Source: Candidatus Saccharimonadota bacterium (GTDB taxonomy: Bacteria; Patescibacteriota; Saccharimonadia; Saccharimonadales; Saccharimonadaceae). Taken from it: DNA of 36,043 nucleotides. Where the stretch lies: the NCBI GenBank assembly GCA_009776375.1, contig WRNW01000006.1, forward strand, positions 1-36,043, read 5' to 3'. The notes under the pieces are model-generated. The model was not told the DNA's origin, did not search any database, and saw only the letters and a list, made by a program, of their open reading frames with translations. Shown piece after piece: positions 1 to 6,742 of this stretch; the first letter of the stretch is position 1, and each line of letters starts with the position of its first letter. The translations under genes were made by a program, and so were the position numbers.

Positions 1-157
1 GTTTGATGGCGACCGCGAGTTCGCGTTGACTTTTAGCGCTCAGGCCGGTGCGGGCACGAGCATCGATTTGGCCATAGCTGTCGACGTAATGTCGCAAAGT
101 TTCGACGTCCTTGTAGTCGAAATAGCGTGGTGAAATTTTCTTGGTTTTCTTGATCAT
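1..157 (-). CDS. rpsR: 30S ribosomal protein S18 (partial, N-terminal 52 residues)
   Basis: The first 52 codons of a minus-strand gene that leaves the window at base 1. The translation begins [19 protein letters not shown] and continues with [20 protein letters not shown], the conserved body of S18, the 30S platform protein that pairs with S6. The ATG at 157-155 has a GGAG ribosome binding site just upstream and lies 20 bp after ssb. The order rpsF-ssb-rpsR is a classical bacterial operon and supports the call. Only the C-terminal end is missing. Confidence 0.95.
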   Translation of the reverse strand, partial: MIKKTKKISPRYFDYKDVETLRHYVDSYGQIDARARTGLSAKSQRELAVAIK

Positions 158-177
158 ATAAGTTACTCTCCTCTTTC

Positions 178-630
178 TTAGAATGGTATATCCGTTAAAT
201 CGATCGGCTCGTCGCTAACGTCGTCGATTGGTGCTTCGTCCGCATCGTCCGACTTTTTCGATTTAGTAGTAGTCGTCGATGCGCTGCTAGCGCCACCGCG
301 GCCGTCGCTGATGAAGCTAAATTCTTCGACGATGACTTCGATACTACTACGTTTCTTGCCGGTGTCTTTATCGTCCCATGACCGCTGTTGCAGACGACCG
401 CTAACGAGCAGCTGTCGACCTTTGCCAACATATTTAGCAATAGTTTCGCCGCGTGGACCCCAGGCGGTACAGTTGATAAACGAAGTTTCCTCTTGACGCT
501 GGCCGTTGGCGTCGTTCCAAGTTCGATTGACCGCGATGCTAAAACTAGTCACGCTCTGGCCCGACGGTGTAGTCCGCGTTTCCGGATCGGCCGTTAAATT
601 GCCGAGTAAGATTACTTTACAAAATGCCAT
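178..630 (-). CDS. ssb: Single-stranded DNA-binding protein SSB
   Basis: 150-residue SSB that coats single-stranded DNA during replication and repair. Residues 1-110 form the OB fold (start [19 protein letters not shown], then the typical [10 protein letters not shown] strand and [14 protein letters not shown]). A Ser/Thr/Lys-rich linker follows, and the acidic tail ends in DLTDIPF, the usual protein-interaction tip. The ATG is preceded by a strong GGGAGGG ribosome binding site in the 17-bp gap after rpsF. It sits between rpsF and rpsR, as in many bacteria, and is probably co-transcribed from the promoter upstream of rpsF. Confidence 0.96.
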   Translation of the reverse strand: MAFCKVILLGNLTADPETRTTPSGQSVTSFSIAVNRTWNDANGQRQEETSFINCTAWGPRGETIAKYVGKGRQLLVSGRLQQRSWDDKDTGKKRSSIEVIVEEFSFISDGRGGASSASTTTTKSKKSDDADEAPIDDVSDEPIDLTDIPF

Positions 631-647
631 GATATTCCCTCCCCTAA

Positions 648-1028
648 TTATTCTTCTTCAGTTTCCGTCTTTTTGTCATCGTCGCTGTCGCGGGATTTTT
701 CTTCGGCCAAAACCGCTTTGACTCTTGGATCGACCTTGGTCAATAAATAGCGGATAATTTCGCTAGTAATGTTCAAAGTTTCGCTAATTTTATTCGGTGC
801 GGCAGCTGGCAAATCGAGTGTATACACCCGATAAATCGCGTGCGTTTCGCCGGCAATGTTATACGCTAATTTTTGACGACCCCAATCGTCTTCGGCGGTG
901 ACTTTTCCACCTGCGTCGGCGATGATCTTAGCGACATTCTTTAGCGGCGCTTCCATCTTGGACTCGAGCTCCGGTCGAAACAACACGACGAGTTCGTATT
1001 CACTCACATTAATAGTTTCTTTTGGCAC
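648..1028 (-). CDS. rpsF: 30S ribosomal protein S6
   Basis: 126-residue S6, partner of S18 on the 30S platform. The fold is recognisable from YELVVLFRPELE near the N-terminus, WGRQKLAYNI, the HAIYRVYTLDLPA strand and the final ITSEIIRYLLTKVDPR. A charged tail rich in Asp, Glu and Lys extends the protein, as in many S6 proteins. The start is GTG at 1028-1026, fixed by an AGGAGG ribosome binding site six bases upstream. It is first in the rpsF-ssb-rpsR operon. Its 5' leader carries a hairpin that could be an S6:S18 autoregulatory site. Confidence 0.95.
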   Translation of the reverse strand: MPKETINVSEYELVVLFRPELESKMEAPLKNVAKIIADAGGKVTAEDDWGRQKLAYNIAGETHAIYRVYTLDLPAAAPNKISETLNITSEIIRYLLTKVDPRVKAVLAEEKSRDSDDDKKTETEEE

Positions 1029-1051
1029 CTAATGACCTCCTTTGGATTATA

Positions 1052-1077
1052 CCCAACCACTTAGGCCAACGGTTGGG
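1052..1077 (-). promoter_or_regulatory. rpsF leader hairpin, candidate S6:S18 autoregulatory element
   Basis: A 7-bp perfect inverted repeat (CCCAACC / GGTTGGG) with a 12-nt loop lies in the predicted rpsF leader, about 24 nt before the GTG start. On the mRNA strand the 5' arm runs into ACCGTTGG, so a CCG is placed next to the stem. S6:S18 complexes are known in other bacteria to bind a CCG-containing hairpin in rpsF leaders. The match here is by position and general form only. A TATAAT directly follows the hairpin (1051-1046) and could instead be a second -10 box. Confidence 0.4.
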
Positions 1078-1096
1078 AGGTTAATATTACCCTGTG

Positions 1097-1125
1097 ATTT
1101 TACCAGATTAACCCGAACTTTGCAA
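1097..1125 (-). promoter_or_regulatory. Promoter of the rpsF-ssb-rpsR operon
   Basis: Minus-strand -35 TTGCAA (1125-1120), 17-bp spacer, -10 TAAAAT (1102-1097). Predicted transcription start is near 1090, giving a leader of about 60 nt that includes the hairpin at 1077-1052. The -35 lies just past the stop codon of the upstream gene. Confidence 0.7.
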
Positions 1126-1127
1126 AT

Positions 1128-1799
1128 CTAGCGAATCGACCCCAGGCCAGTATCGTAATTATCGCGATAAACTGAATTTTGGACTGCTTTTTTGGCATCG
1201 TCGATAATCGCTTGGCTGCCCGGAATTTGGGCTTTGAACAGACTGACTACATTGGTGAACAAGCCCGCAAAATTACCGTTTAATTTATCACAAGTCGTGG
1301 TCCAGAGTTTGGTCGCCAAGTTTTCAGTCACGTTGCCCTGTTCGTCGGTGACGTATTCAAAAACTTCAAAGAAAATCAGTTGGCCAGTCGCACAAATACC
1401 CTGGTTTGGTGCATCATTCGGAGTTTCCTTCATAAAACCCGCTCGATTGAGCGCCGCCAAGAAATCGTGAAAAGCGATCACTGTGTTGCCTAGGCGTTCG
1501 TCGCGAATGACTGATCCATCATAGCCGCGATAGGTCGTAATCCGCCGTTGACCAACCGAAATCGTCATGACGATCGAGTAATGATTTTCGCTCGCGTTGA
1601 CCGGGCCGCGGACACTCATCCGCACCGCCATTTGATCGTTCGGTTCGTTGAGCAGTTTTTGGCCAGCGCTGACTTCTTTGGGATTTGATTCACCACCAAA
1701 CAACAGCTGGCCCACCCAGGAAATCCCCAAAACCACCACTGCTACCACCACGATAATCAGGAGCGCCGTACCTAGTTTAGTCGGTTGCCCGCGTTGCAT
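1128..1799 (-). CDS. Hypothetical membrane-anchored extracytoplasmic protein
   Basis: 223 residues, function not recognised. Residues 11-34 are a single hydrophobic helix (LGTALLIIVVVAVVVLGISW) after a short basic N-terminus, so the rest should be outside the membrane as a type II anchored domain. The outer part has two cysteines (in ICATG and TTTCDKLNG) that could form a disulfide. A consensus promoter lies just upstream. The gene ends three bases before the rpsF promoter, so it appears to be a separate transcription unit. It may be a lineage-specific cell-envelope protein. Confidence 0.8.
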   Translation of the reverse strand: MQRGQPTKLGTALLIIVVVAVVVLGISWVGQLLFGGESNPKEVSAGQKLLNEPNDQMAVRMSVRGPVNASENHYSIVMTISVGQRRITTYRGYDGSVIRDERLGNTVIAFHDFLAALNRAGFMKETPNDAPNQGICATGQLIFFEVFEYVTDEQGNVTENLATKLWTTTCDKLNGNFAGLFTNVVSLFKAQIPGSQAIIDDAKKAVQNSVYRDNYDTGLGSIR

Positions 1800-1809
1800 G
1801 ATAGTGTTT

Positions 1810-1838
1810 ATCTTAGCACAAAAGGTTTATCTTTACAA
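1810..1838 (-). promoter_or_regulatory. Promoter of the membrane-anchored protein gene
   Basis: Minus-strand -35 TTGTAA (1838-1833), exactly 17 bp, -10 TAAGAT (1815-1810), which is preceded by TGC as an extended -10. The start codon at 1799 is 10 bp beyond the -10, so the leader is only a few bases long. Confidence 0.65.
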
Positions 1839-1855
1839 AAAGCCTCTTGCAGCCA

Positions 1856-1937
1856 TTGACAGCCATCGCGCTAATTGATACAATAATGCTCGAGAACTCC
1901 GCGTGGTTTATATACCACAAGGGCGGGGTTTTTATTT
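1856..1937 (+). ncRNA. Candidate tiny RNA: promoter followed directly by a terminator
   Basis: On the plus strand, TTGACA (1856-1861), 17 bp and TACAAT (1879-1884) make a near-perfect promoter. From the expected start near 1891 there is no ORF. The sequence instead folds into a hairpin: ACTCCGC (1896-1902) pairs with GCGGGGT (1923-1929), with an inner GTGG/CCAC stem. It ends in a T-run at 1929-1933 and 1935-1938. The product would be about 45 nt. The T-run overlaps the stop codon of the convergent nuclease-like gene, so the RNA would be antisense to that mRNA's 3' end. Expression is inferred only. Confidence 0.45.
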
Positions 1938-2363
1938 TGTGTCGGGAAAAACAGACATGAAATACTTCTTACCTGAACGTAATTCTTGCTTAACTTGGAC
2001 GTAAAAACGTTCGCCTGCACTAGTAACTCCAGCAAATCTATGAACCAGTTCATTACGGCCATTTGGATTAGGCAGTGTTTCGGGCGAATTAGTGGAGTGT
2101 CGCAGTAGGTCAATTGCGCAATTAAAAAATTGCAGTCGACGTTTTTGACTATACATCGGTTGTTGATGCAAATGCACCCAAAATAGTTTGAGGAATATCT
2201 TGTCTTTTTTGAAATAGGCGCTGCGAATATAGGCATCTCTTTTGGTAAGATTGGCTATCTTTTTATAGGCTAACCTGACATCATGAGCAATCTCTTTGTA
2301 GCTCGAACCAGTTACTTTATTAGTTTTTGTTTGGTAGGCAATGATATCCTTACTGACTAGCAT
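1932..2363 (-). CDS. Possible BECR-fold (RelE/barnase-like) nuclease domain protein
   Basis: 143 residues, small and basic. The C-terminal part reads HRFAGVTSAGERFYVQVKQE, then GKKYFMSVFP. This strand-rich pattern resembles the phage-Barnase-EndoU-ColicinE5/D-RelE-like (PBECR) nuclease domains. Earlier residues are helical and Lys/Arg-rich (YFKKDKIFLKLFWVHLHQQP), with conserved-looking His and Arg that could be catalytic. No immunity or antitoxin gene is adjacent on the same strand. A candidate tiny RNA converges on its 3' end. The family assignment is from pattern memory and is tentative; it could be an unrelated small RNA-binding protein. Confidence 0.5.
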   Translation of the reverse strand: MLVSKDIIAYQTKTNKVTGSSYKEIAHDVRLAYKKIANLTKRDAYIRSAYFKKDKIFLKLFWVHLHQQPMYSQKRRLQFFNCAIDLLRHSTNSPETLPNPNGRNELVHRFAGVTSAGERFYVQVKQELRSGKKYFMSVFPDTK

Positions 2364-2412
2364 GGCTACATTCTAACATAAGTCTATACGGTTGTCCCCC
2401 ATAAGCGCAGCG

Positions 2413-4881
2413 CTATAGCTCTGCCCAATTTTTGCCTGATTTAATATCAACTTTGAGCCGCACTCCCAAATTCGGATGGATATTTTCCATAATGTGTTTT
2501 AGTTTTTCCCCGACTGCCCTAGCGTCCGCCGGCGCGCATTCGACCAAAATACTATCGTGAATTTGCAGAATCTGTTCAGCCCGGACACCACAAAACTCAT
2601 CGAGGCTAGATTTTTCATCATTATTCGAGGAAACAGGAGTAGCGGAACGAGGCGCATTTGACATGCGTCGAGTGAGCAACGCATCTGTTGACGAAGAAGA
2701 ATGTGAAAAAGCAGTCTCGACTTTGAGCATGGCCATTTTCATCAAATCCGCCTCAGTCCCTTGAATCGGCATGTTGGCGGCAGCGCGTTTAGCAGCTTCG
2801 CGAATCACGAAATTCGCCGATTTAACGTCCGGTGTCAAGCGACGACGACCAAACAAAGTTTCGACGTAACCCTCAGTTTTGGCCTTATCAATCGTCGCGT
2901 CGATAAAATCGCGAATCGGCTGGCGAACGCGGAAATAACGAGCGATGAATTCTTGGGCTTTTTTAAAATCCATGCCAGTCGCTGCCGCCAGTCCGTGCGG
3001 ACTCATCCCATATAAAACACCAAAGTTAATAATTTTGGCGTGGCGTCGCATCTCCGGTGTGACGTCGTCAAAGGCCACCCCGTAGGCTTCGGCCGCGGTT
3101 TTGGTGTGAATATCAACGCGGTCATCCTCGAAATCCTCGATCAAATTCGTGTCGCCGCTGAGCGCCGCCGCTAGCCGTAGCTCGAACTGCGAATAATCGG
3201 CGCTGACCAAAACTTTCCCATCGCTCGCCACAAACGCCCGGCGAATTTCGCGCCCGAGTTCGGTCCGAATCGGAATGTTTTGTAAATTCGGATTGCTCGA
3301 CGATAAACGTCCTGTCGCCGTGACGTCTTGCCGAAAATCGGTGTGCAATTTGCCGTCCGTCGCCACTAAATTCGGTAGCGCATCAACATAAGTATTTTTG
3401 AGTTTAAGGATTTCACGTATCTCAGTAATTCGATCGATAATCGGATGCTGGCCGCGTAGTTTATCGAGTTCCGCTTTGCCGGTCGAAAAGTAACCGCGCA
3501 CCGATTTTTTGATACCAGTTGTTGGTAATTTCAGCTCTCGAAACAGCGCGTCCGACAGTTGCGGTGCTGAACTAATGTTAAATTCATAACCGACAGTTTC
3601 CCAGATTGTCTGTTCCAGTTTGGCGATTTTTTTGGCAAATTCTCGGCTCTGGCTAGCCAAGATCTCAGTGTCAATTTTGACGCCGCGGGCTTCGATTTTT
3701 GCTAGCAAATTCTGCATCGGAAAGTCGAGTTCGCGCGCTAATTCCGCTAATTTTGGCATGGCGTTCAAGGTTTTTGCCTGATTTGTCGCGACGATTTTTA
3801 ATTGATCGAGATTGGCGACTTTTTCCACCCGCCCGAGCAAAAATCCAGCAATCCGGGTGTCGAATTTAATTTCTGGCAAAGGTTTATCTTCGGCTAGCAA
3901 TTTCTCGGCCAAAACTTTACCATCGTTGACGATAATTCGACCGTCGCTCTCGGTAAAGAATAATCCCGGCACGTCCTCGAATTCCGGCTCGGATGTGACC
4001 GTATCATCACGCATATATTCCGGCAATCGGCGTAGCAGCGACGTGAATTCCAACTTTTCGAGCTCGGTGCGCAATTTCGCGACATCTAATTTTTGCACAT
4101 CGACCGCCGCGAGATCGAGTTTTAATGGTGCATCGCACCAAATCCGCGCTAGCTCGCGCGACATATAGGCTGAATCTTTGCCGGATTCCAACTTTGCCCG
4201 CCAGGCCGGTTTGATCTTGTCCAAGTTATCGTAAATCGCCTCGAGTGACCCGTATTCTTGGAGCAGCGTGATCGCCGTTTTTTCGCCAATGCCCGGCACA
4301 CCGGGGATGTTGTCCGAATTGTCGCCCTTGAGCGATTTGAGATCGAGAAATTGCTCGACTTTTAATCCATATTTTTTCTCAAAAGCCGCCACGTCGAACT
4401 TTTCCAGATTCGCCAAACCTTTTTTGAGAGCATAGAGTTCAGTATCGCTATCAACCACCTGGAGCATGTCGAGGTCCGAACTAATCATGATCGTGTGAAT
4501 CCCCTGCTTGTTCGCCTGCTCGCTCAGGGTCCCCATAATGTCGTCCGCCTCGTAATCGTCGAGCTCGAGCAGCGGCCAGCCAAAAGCGTCGAGCAGATTT
4601 TTCAGTAGCGGAATCTGCGCATAAAAATCCGGCGGCGCCGGGTGGCGGTTGGCCTTGTACTCGGGGTAAATTTTCACGCGGCGGCGAATATTGGTTTTCG
4701 ATTTGTCCCAAGCCACCGCCACATAATCCGGCTCGATTTTACGTAGCAACTCGAGCGCCATCGCCGCAAAACCATAAACCCCACCGGTTGGCGTCCCATC
4801 GCGCAGACTGAGAGAAGGCATCGCGTAATAACTGCGATAAAAAATCGACTTGCCATCAATCAGCGCGAATTTCTTGGTCAT
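2413..4881 (-). CDS. polA: DNA polymerase I with in-frame palindromic insertion
   Basis: 822-residue DNA polymerase I for gap filling and primer removal. Residues 1-290 are a complete 5'-3' exonuclease (LELDDYEADDIMGTLSE, ISSDLDMLQ, GDNSDNIPGVPGIGEKTA). The middle region (about 300-400) is much shorter than a proofreading domain, so 3'-5' exonuclease activity is probably absent. The polymerase domain has motif A (SADYSQFELRLAA), motif B (RRHAKIINFGVLYG) and motif C (ILQIHDSILVE). About 39 Ser/Arg/Asn-rich residues (roughly 725-763), encoded by a palindrome, are inserted in the loop before motif C. A TGA-TACAAT box ends 6 bp before the ATG, so the mRNA is probably leaderless. Confidence 0.95.
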   Translation of the reverse strand: MTKKFALIDGKSIFYRSYYAMPSLSLRDGTPTGGVYGFAAMALELLRKIEPDYVAVAWDKSKTNIRRRVKIYPEYKANRHPAPPDFYAQIPLLKNLLDAFGWPLLELDDYEADDIMGTLSEQANKQGIHTIMISSDLDMLQVVDSDTELYALKKGLANLEKFDVAAFEKKYGLKVEQFLDLKSLKGDNSDNIPGVPGIGEKTAITLLQEYGSLEAIYDNLDKIKPAWRAKLESGKDSAYMSRELARIWCDAPLKLDLAAVDVQKLDVAKLRTELEKLEFTSLLRRLPEYMRDDTVTSEPEFEDVPGLFFTESDGRIIVNDGKVLAEKLLAEDKPLPEIKFDTRIAGFLLGRVEKVANLDQLKIVATNQAKTLNAMPKLAELARELDFPMQNLLAKIEARGVKIDTEILASQSREFAKKIAKLEQTIWETVGYEFNISSAPQLSDALFRELKLPTTGIKKSVRGYFSTGKAELDKLRGQHPIIDRITEIREILKLKNTYVDALPNLVATDGKLHTDFRQDVTATGRLSSSNPNLQNIPIRTELGREIRRAFVASDGKVLVSADYSQFELRLAAALSGDTNLIEDFEDDRVDIHTKTAAEAYGVAFDDVTPEMRRHAKIINFGVLYGMSPHGLAAATGMDFKKAQEFIARYFRVRQPIRDFIDATIDKAKTEGYVETLFGRRRLTPDVKSANFVIREAAKRAAANMPIQGTEADLMKMAMLKVETAFSHSSSSTDALLTRRMSNAPRSATPVSSNNDEKSSLDEFCGVRAEQILQIHDSILVECAPADARAVGEKLKHIMENIHPNLGVRLKVDIKSGKNWAEL
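2611..2710. repeat. Palindromic element inside polA
   Basis: A roughly 100-bp imperfect palindrome centred at 2660. The core is a 6-bp stem, GCGCAT (2652-2657) and ATGCGT (2663-2668, one mismatch), around the loop TTGAC. Outer parts also pair: TTTTCAT and ATGTGAAAA at the ends, TTCG/CGAA, and AACAG/CTGTT. It is translated in frame as about 33 low-complexity residues at a place where other PolA proteins have a short surface loop. The core is nearly identical to the centre of the element at 11289-11412. Confidence 0.75.
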
Positions 4882-4887
4882 CTATCT

Positions 4888-4893
4888 ATTGTA
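4888..4893 (-). promoter_or_regulatory. Leaderless polA promoter (-10 box)
   Basis: TACAAT preceded by TGA (extended -10), ending 6 bp before the polA ATG at 4881. The usual 7-nt offset places the transcript start on the ATG itself. No good -35 is seen. There is no ribosome binding site. Confidence 0.55.
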
Positions 4894-4899
4894 TCACGT

Positions 4900-4977
4900 C
4901 TGACAGATCAAAATTTTCAGACTACAATGTGACCGTCCCGACACCGTTAGCTGTGTTTTTTGTGGCGGTGGTTTTTA
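4900..4977 (+). ncRNA. Candidate tiny RNA, divergent from polA
   Basis: Plus-strand -35 CTGACA (4900-4905), 17-bp spacer, -10 TACAAT (4923-4928). From the expected start near 4935 there is no coding sequence. A hairpin with stem CACCG (4942-4946) and CGGTG (4966-4970) is followed by GTTTTT (4971-4976). The predicted RNA is about 40 nt. Its T-run overlaps the stop codon of the convergent kinase gene. The stem is short with a long T-rich loop, so it is weaker than the candidate at 1856-1937. Confidence 0.35.
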
Positions 4978-5550
4978 AATTACACTTTCAATAATTTGAT
5001 CTAGTTGTCGGTAGAGTTCGTCGAAGCTGCCGTTATTCATAACATAGAAATCGGCGAAGGCAATCGGTCCGCCCTTTTCGAGATTTTCAATCTCAGCCAC
5101 TTCGCGCCGAATGATTTCCTCCATTGTGTACTGACGTTTTTTGTCCTTCCGCTCGAGAGCGCGCTGGCGACGTAATTTTTTGGAAACGATTATCGCGATA
5201 GTGATAATCTCGTCGCCGAATTCCTGACGGAGGAACTTTTCCTCAGTCCAACTATAGAGGCCATCCAGCACGACGACCTTCGCGCCGTTCGCTAGCAATT
5301 CGCGGGCTTTGGTGGCCGCTCGCTTGGCGAGAACCGCTGGACCTTCTTTGGCGCGCATGTCTTCGCGAACAAAAATCTCGTCCTTGACAATATCTAGACC
5401 ACGTTTGGCAACTTCCTCATAAACCATACCGCCAAAATAAACGCTCGGCCAATCAAATTTTTTAGTCAAGTGTTCGACGGACACGCCTTTGCCAGCGCCC
5501 ATCATACCAACCAAGGCGATAATTTTCGGAGGGTTATTGGAGATATTCAT
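4975..5550 (-). CDS. P-loop kinase, UPF0200/dephospho-CoA-kinase-like
   Basis: 191-residue nucleotide kinase-like ATPase. The N-terminus holds the P-loop GMMGAGKG (residues 15-22). [14 protein letters not shown] strand provides the Walker B-like aspartate. The later region [17 protein letters not shown] resembles the arginine-rich lid of adenylate/CoA kinases. The overall form fits the UPF0200 group of adenylate kinase-like proteins found mainly in archaea and in CPR genomes; the substrate is unknown. The ATG lies inside the 3' end of rpoD (17-bp overlap), so translation is coupled to the sigma factor. A true dephospho-CoA kinase is the main alternative. Confidence 0.7.
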   Translation of the reverse strand: MNISNNPPKIIALVGMMGAGKGVSVEHLTKKFDWPSVYFGGMVYEEVAKRGLDIVKDEIFVREDMRAKEGPAVLAKRAATKARELLANGAKVVVLDGLYSWTEEKFLRQEFGDEIITIAIIVSKKLRRQRALERKDKKRQYTMEEIIRREVAEIENLEKGGPIAFADFYVMNNGSFDELYRQLDQIIESVI

Positions 5551-6631
5551 AGAGTTTCCTAGTATCCTTGTTTTTACGAAGTTTGTTCAGAGCTTTGGCC
5601 TCAATCTGGCGAATTCGTTCGCGCGTCACTGCGAATTCGACACCGACTTCTTCGAGGGTGTGCGGTCGACCGCCATCTAGGCCAAAACGCATTTTGATGA
5701 TCTTTCTCTCGCGATCGTTGAGGCCATTGACCACATTCAGCACCTGTTCGCGCAGGAGTTCGGTGCTGGCGGCTTCTTCGGGTTTGATAGCTGAATCATC
5801 TTCGACAAAATTACCAAGTTCCGAGCTGTCATCGTCATCACTGCCACCGATTGTCGCGTCGAGACTTTGGATTTCTTGTTTGATTTTAAAGACATATTTG
5901 ATTTTTTCCGGTGTGTCGTCCATCGCCTCGGCCAGTTCGTCGATGGAAGGTTCGCGGTTGAGTTCCTGGGTTAGACGTCGTTGGACACGGAGTAGTTTAT
6001 TAATCGTTTCGACCATATGGACCGGGATGCGGATGGTCCGGGCTTGATCGGCGATAGCGCGAGTGATCGCCTGGCGGATCCACCAGGTCGCATAAGTGCT
6101 AAATTTGAAACCCTTATCCGGATCGAATTTTTCAACCGCGCGCATCAGGCCGGTGTTGCCTTCTTGGATGAGATCGAGAAAATCTAGGCCGCGGTTGCTG
6201 TAGCGTTTGGCGATCGATACGACGAGGCGCATGTTGGCCTCGGCCATGGCATCCTTTGGCGTTTTTAGTTTCTTGATTTTAATGCGTAATTTGTCGCGCT
6301 GACGTCGTAGTTCGGTTTTCTTGTCCGTGGTTAAATCCGGTTTTTTGAGTCGTTCGTTTAGTTTGATCAGTTTTTCTTCTGCTCGAGCTAATGGTTCGAC
6401 ATTCTCAACGATTTTGGCCGCGAGTTCGTTTTCTTCATCCTGGGTGAGGAGCGGAATTCGCCCAATTTCACGCAAATAAACCCGCACTGAATCGTCAGTC
6501 ATTTCTTCTAAATCGCTCGGTTCGATAACGGCGTCATCAGCCAGGTCTTCGTCGTCCAGATCTTCGATGTCTGGCTCTTCGACAAAATCCAACTCGTCAT
6601 TCATTAGCGAATCGTCGGTATCATCACTCAT
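5534..6631 (-). CDS. rpoD: Primary RNA polymerase sigma factor (sigma-70/SigA)
   Basis: Principal sigma factor that directs RNA polymerase to -35/-10 promoters. An acidic N-terminal stretch replaces region 1.1. Region 1.2 is [20 protein letters not shown]. Region 2 contains [37 protein letters not shown] and the -10-binding [14 protein letters not shown]. Region 3 contains [13 protein letters not shown], and region 4 the helix-turn-helix [21 protein letters not shown]. The ATG at 6631 is preferred over an upstream GTG at 6649 because it matches MSDD-type acidic starts and sits correctly behind the promoter. TTGACA/TATAAT-like boxes seen across this window fit such a sigma factor. Confidence 0.95.
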   Translation of the reverse strand: MSDDTDDSLMNDELDFVEEPDIEDLDDEDLADDAVIEPSDLEEMTDDSVRVYLREIGRIPLLTQDEENELAAKIVENVEPLARAEEKLIKLNERLKKPDLTTDKKTELRRQRDKLRIKIKKLKTPKDAMAEANMRLVVSIAKRYSNRGLDFLDLIQEGNTGLMRAVEKFDPDKGFKFSTYATWWIRQAITRAIADQARTIRIPVHMVETINKLLRVQRRLTQELNREPSIDELAEAMDDTPEKIKYVFKIKQEIQSLDATIGGSDDDDSSELGNFVEDDSAIKPEEAASTELLREQVLNVVNGLNDRERKIIKMRFGLDGGRPHTLEEVGVEFAVTRERIRQIEAKALNKLRKNKDTRKLYEYLQ

Positions 6632-6639
6632 TAGAGAAT

Positions 6640-6667
6640 ATTGTAGCACAGAGGTTTGAAAAGTAAA
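6640..6667 (-). promoter_or_regulatory. Leaderless rpoD promoter
   Basis: Minus-strand -35 TTTACT (6667-6662), 16-bp spacer, -10 TACAAT (6645-6640) preceded by TGC (extended -10). The ATG at 6631 is 8 bp beyond the -10, so the transcript should start one or two bases before the ATG. No Shine-Dalgarno sequence is present. Confidence 0.6.
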
Positions 6668-6685
6668 TCCCCGGCAAGAAAAAGC

Positions 6686-6713
6686 TTGTATCTGATAATG
6701 CTTGTGCTATAAT
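6686..6713 (+). promoter_or_regulatory. Promoter of the repeat-rich surface protein
   Basis: Plus-strand -35 TTGTAT (6686-6691), 16-bp spacer, -10 TATAAT (6708-6713), preceded by TGC as an extended -10. Transcription should start near 6720, about 23 nt before the ATG at 6743. It faces away from the rpoD promoter. Confidence 0.7.
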
Positions 6714-6742
6714 GGAGTTGACGTAAATAAAGTACGGTAGTT

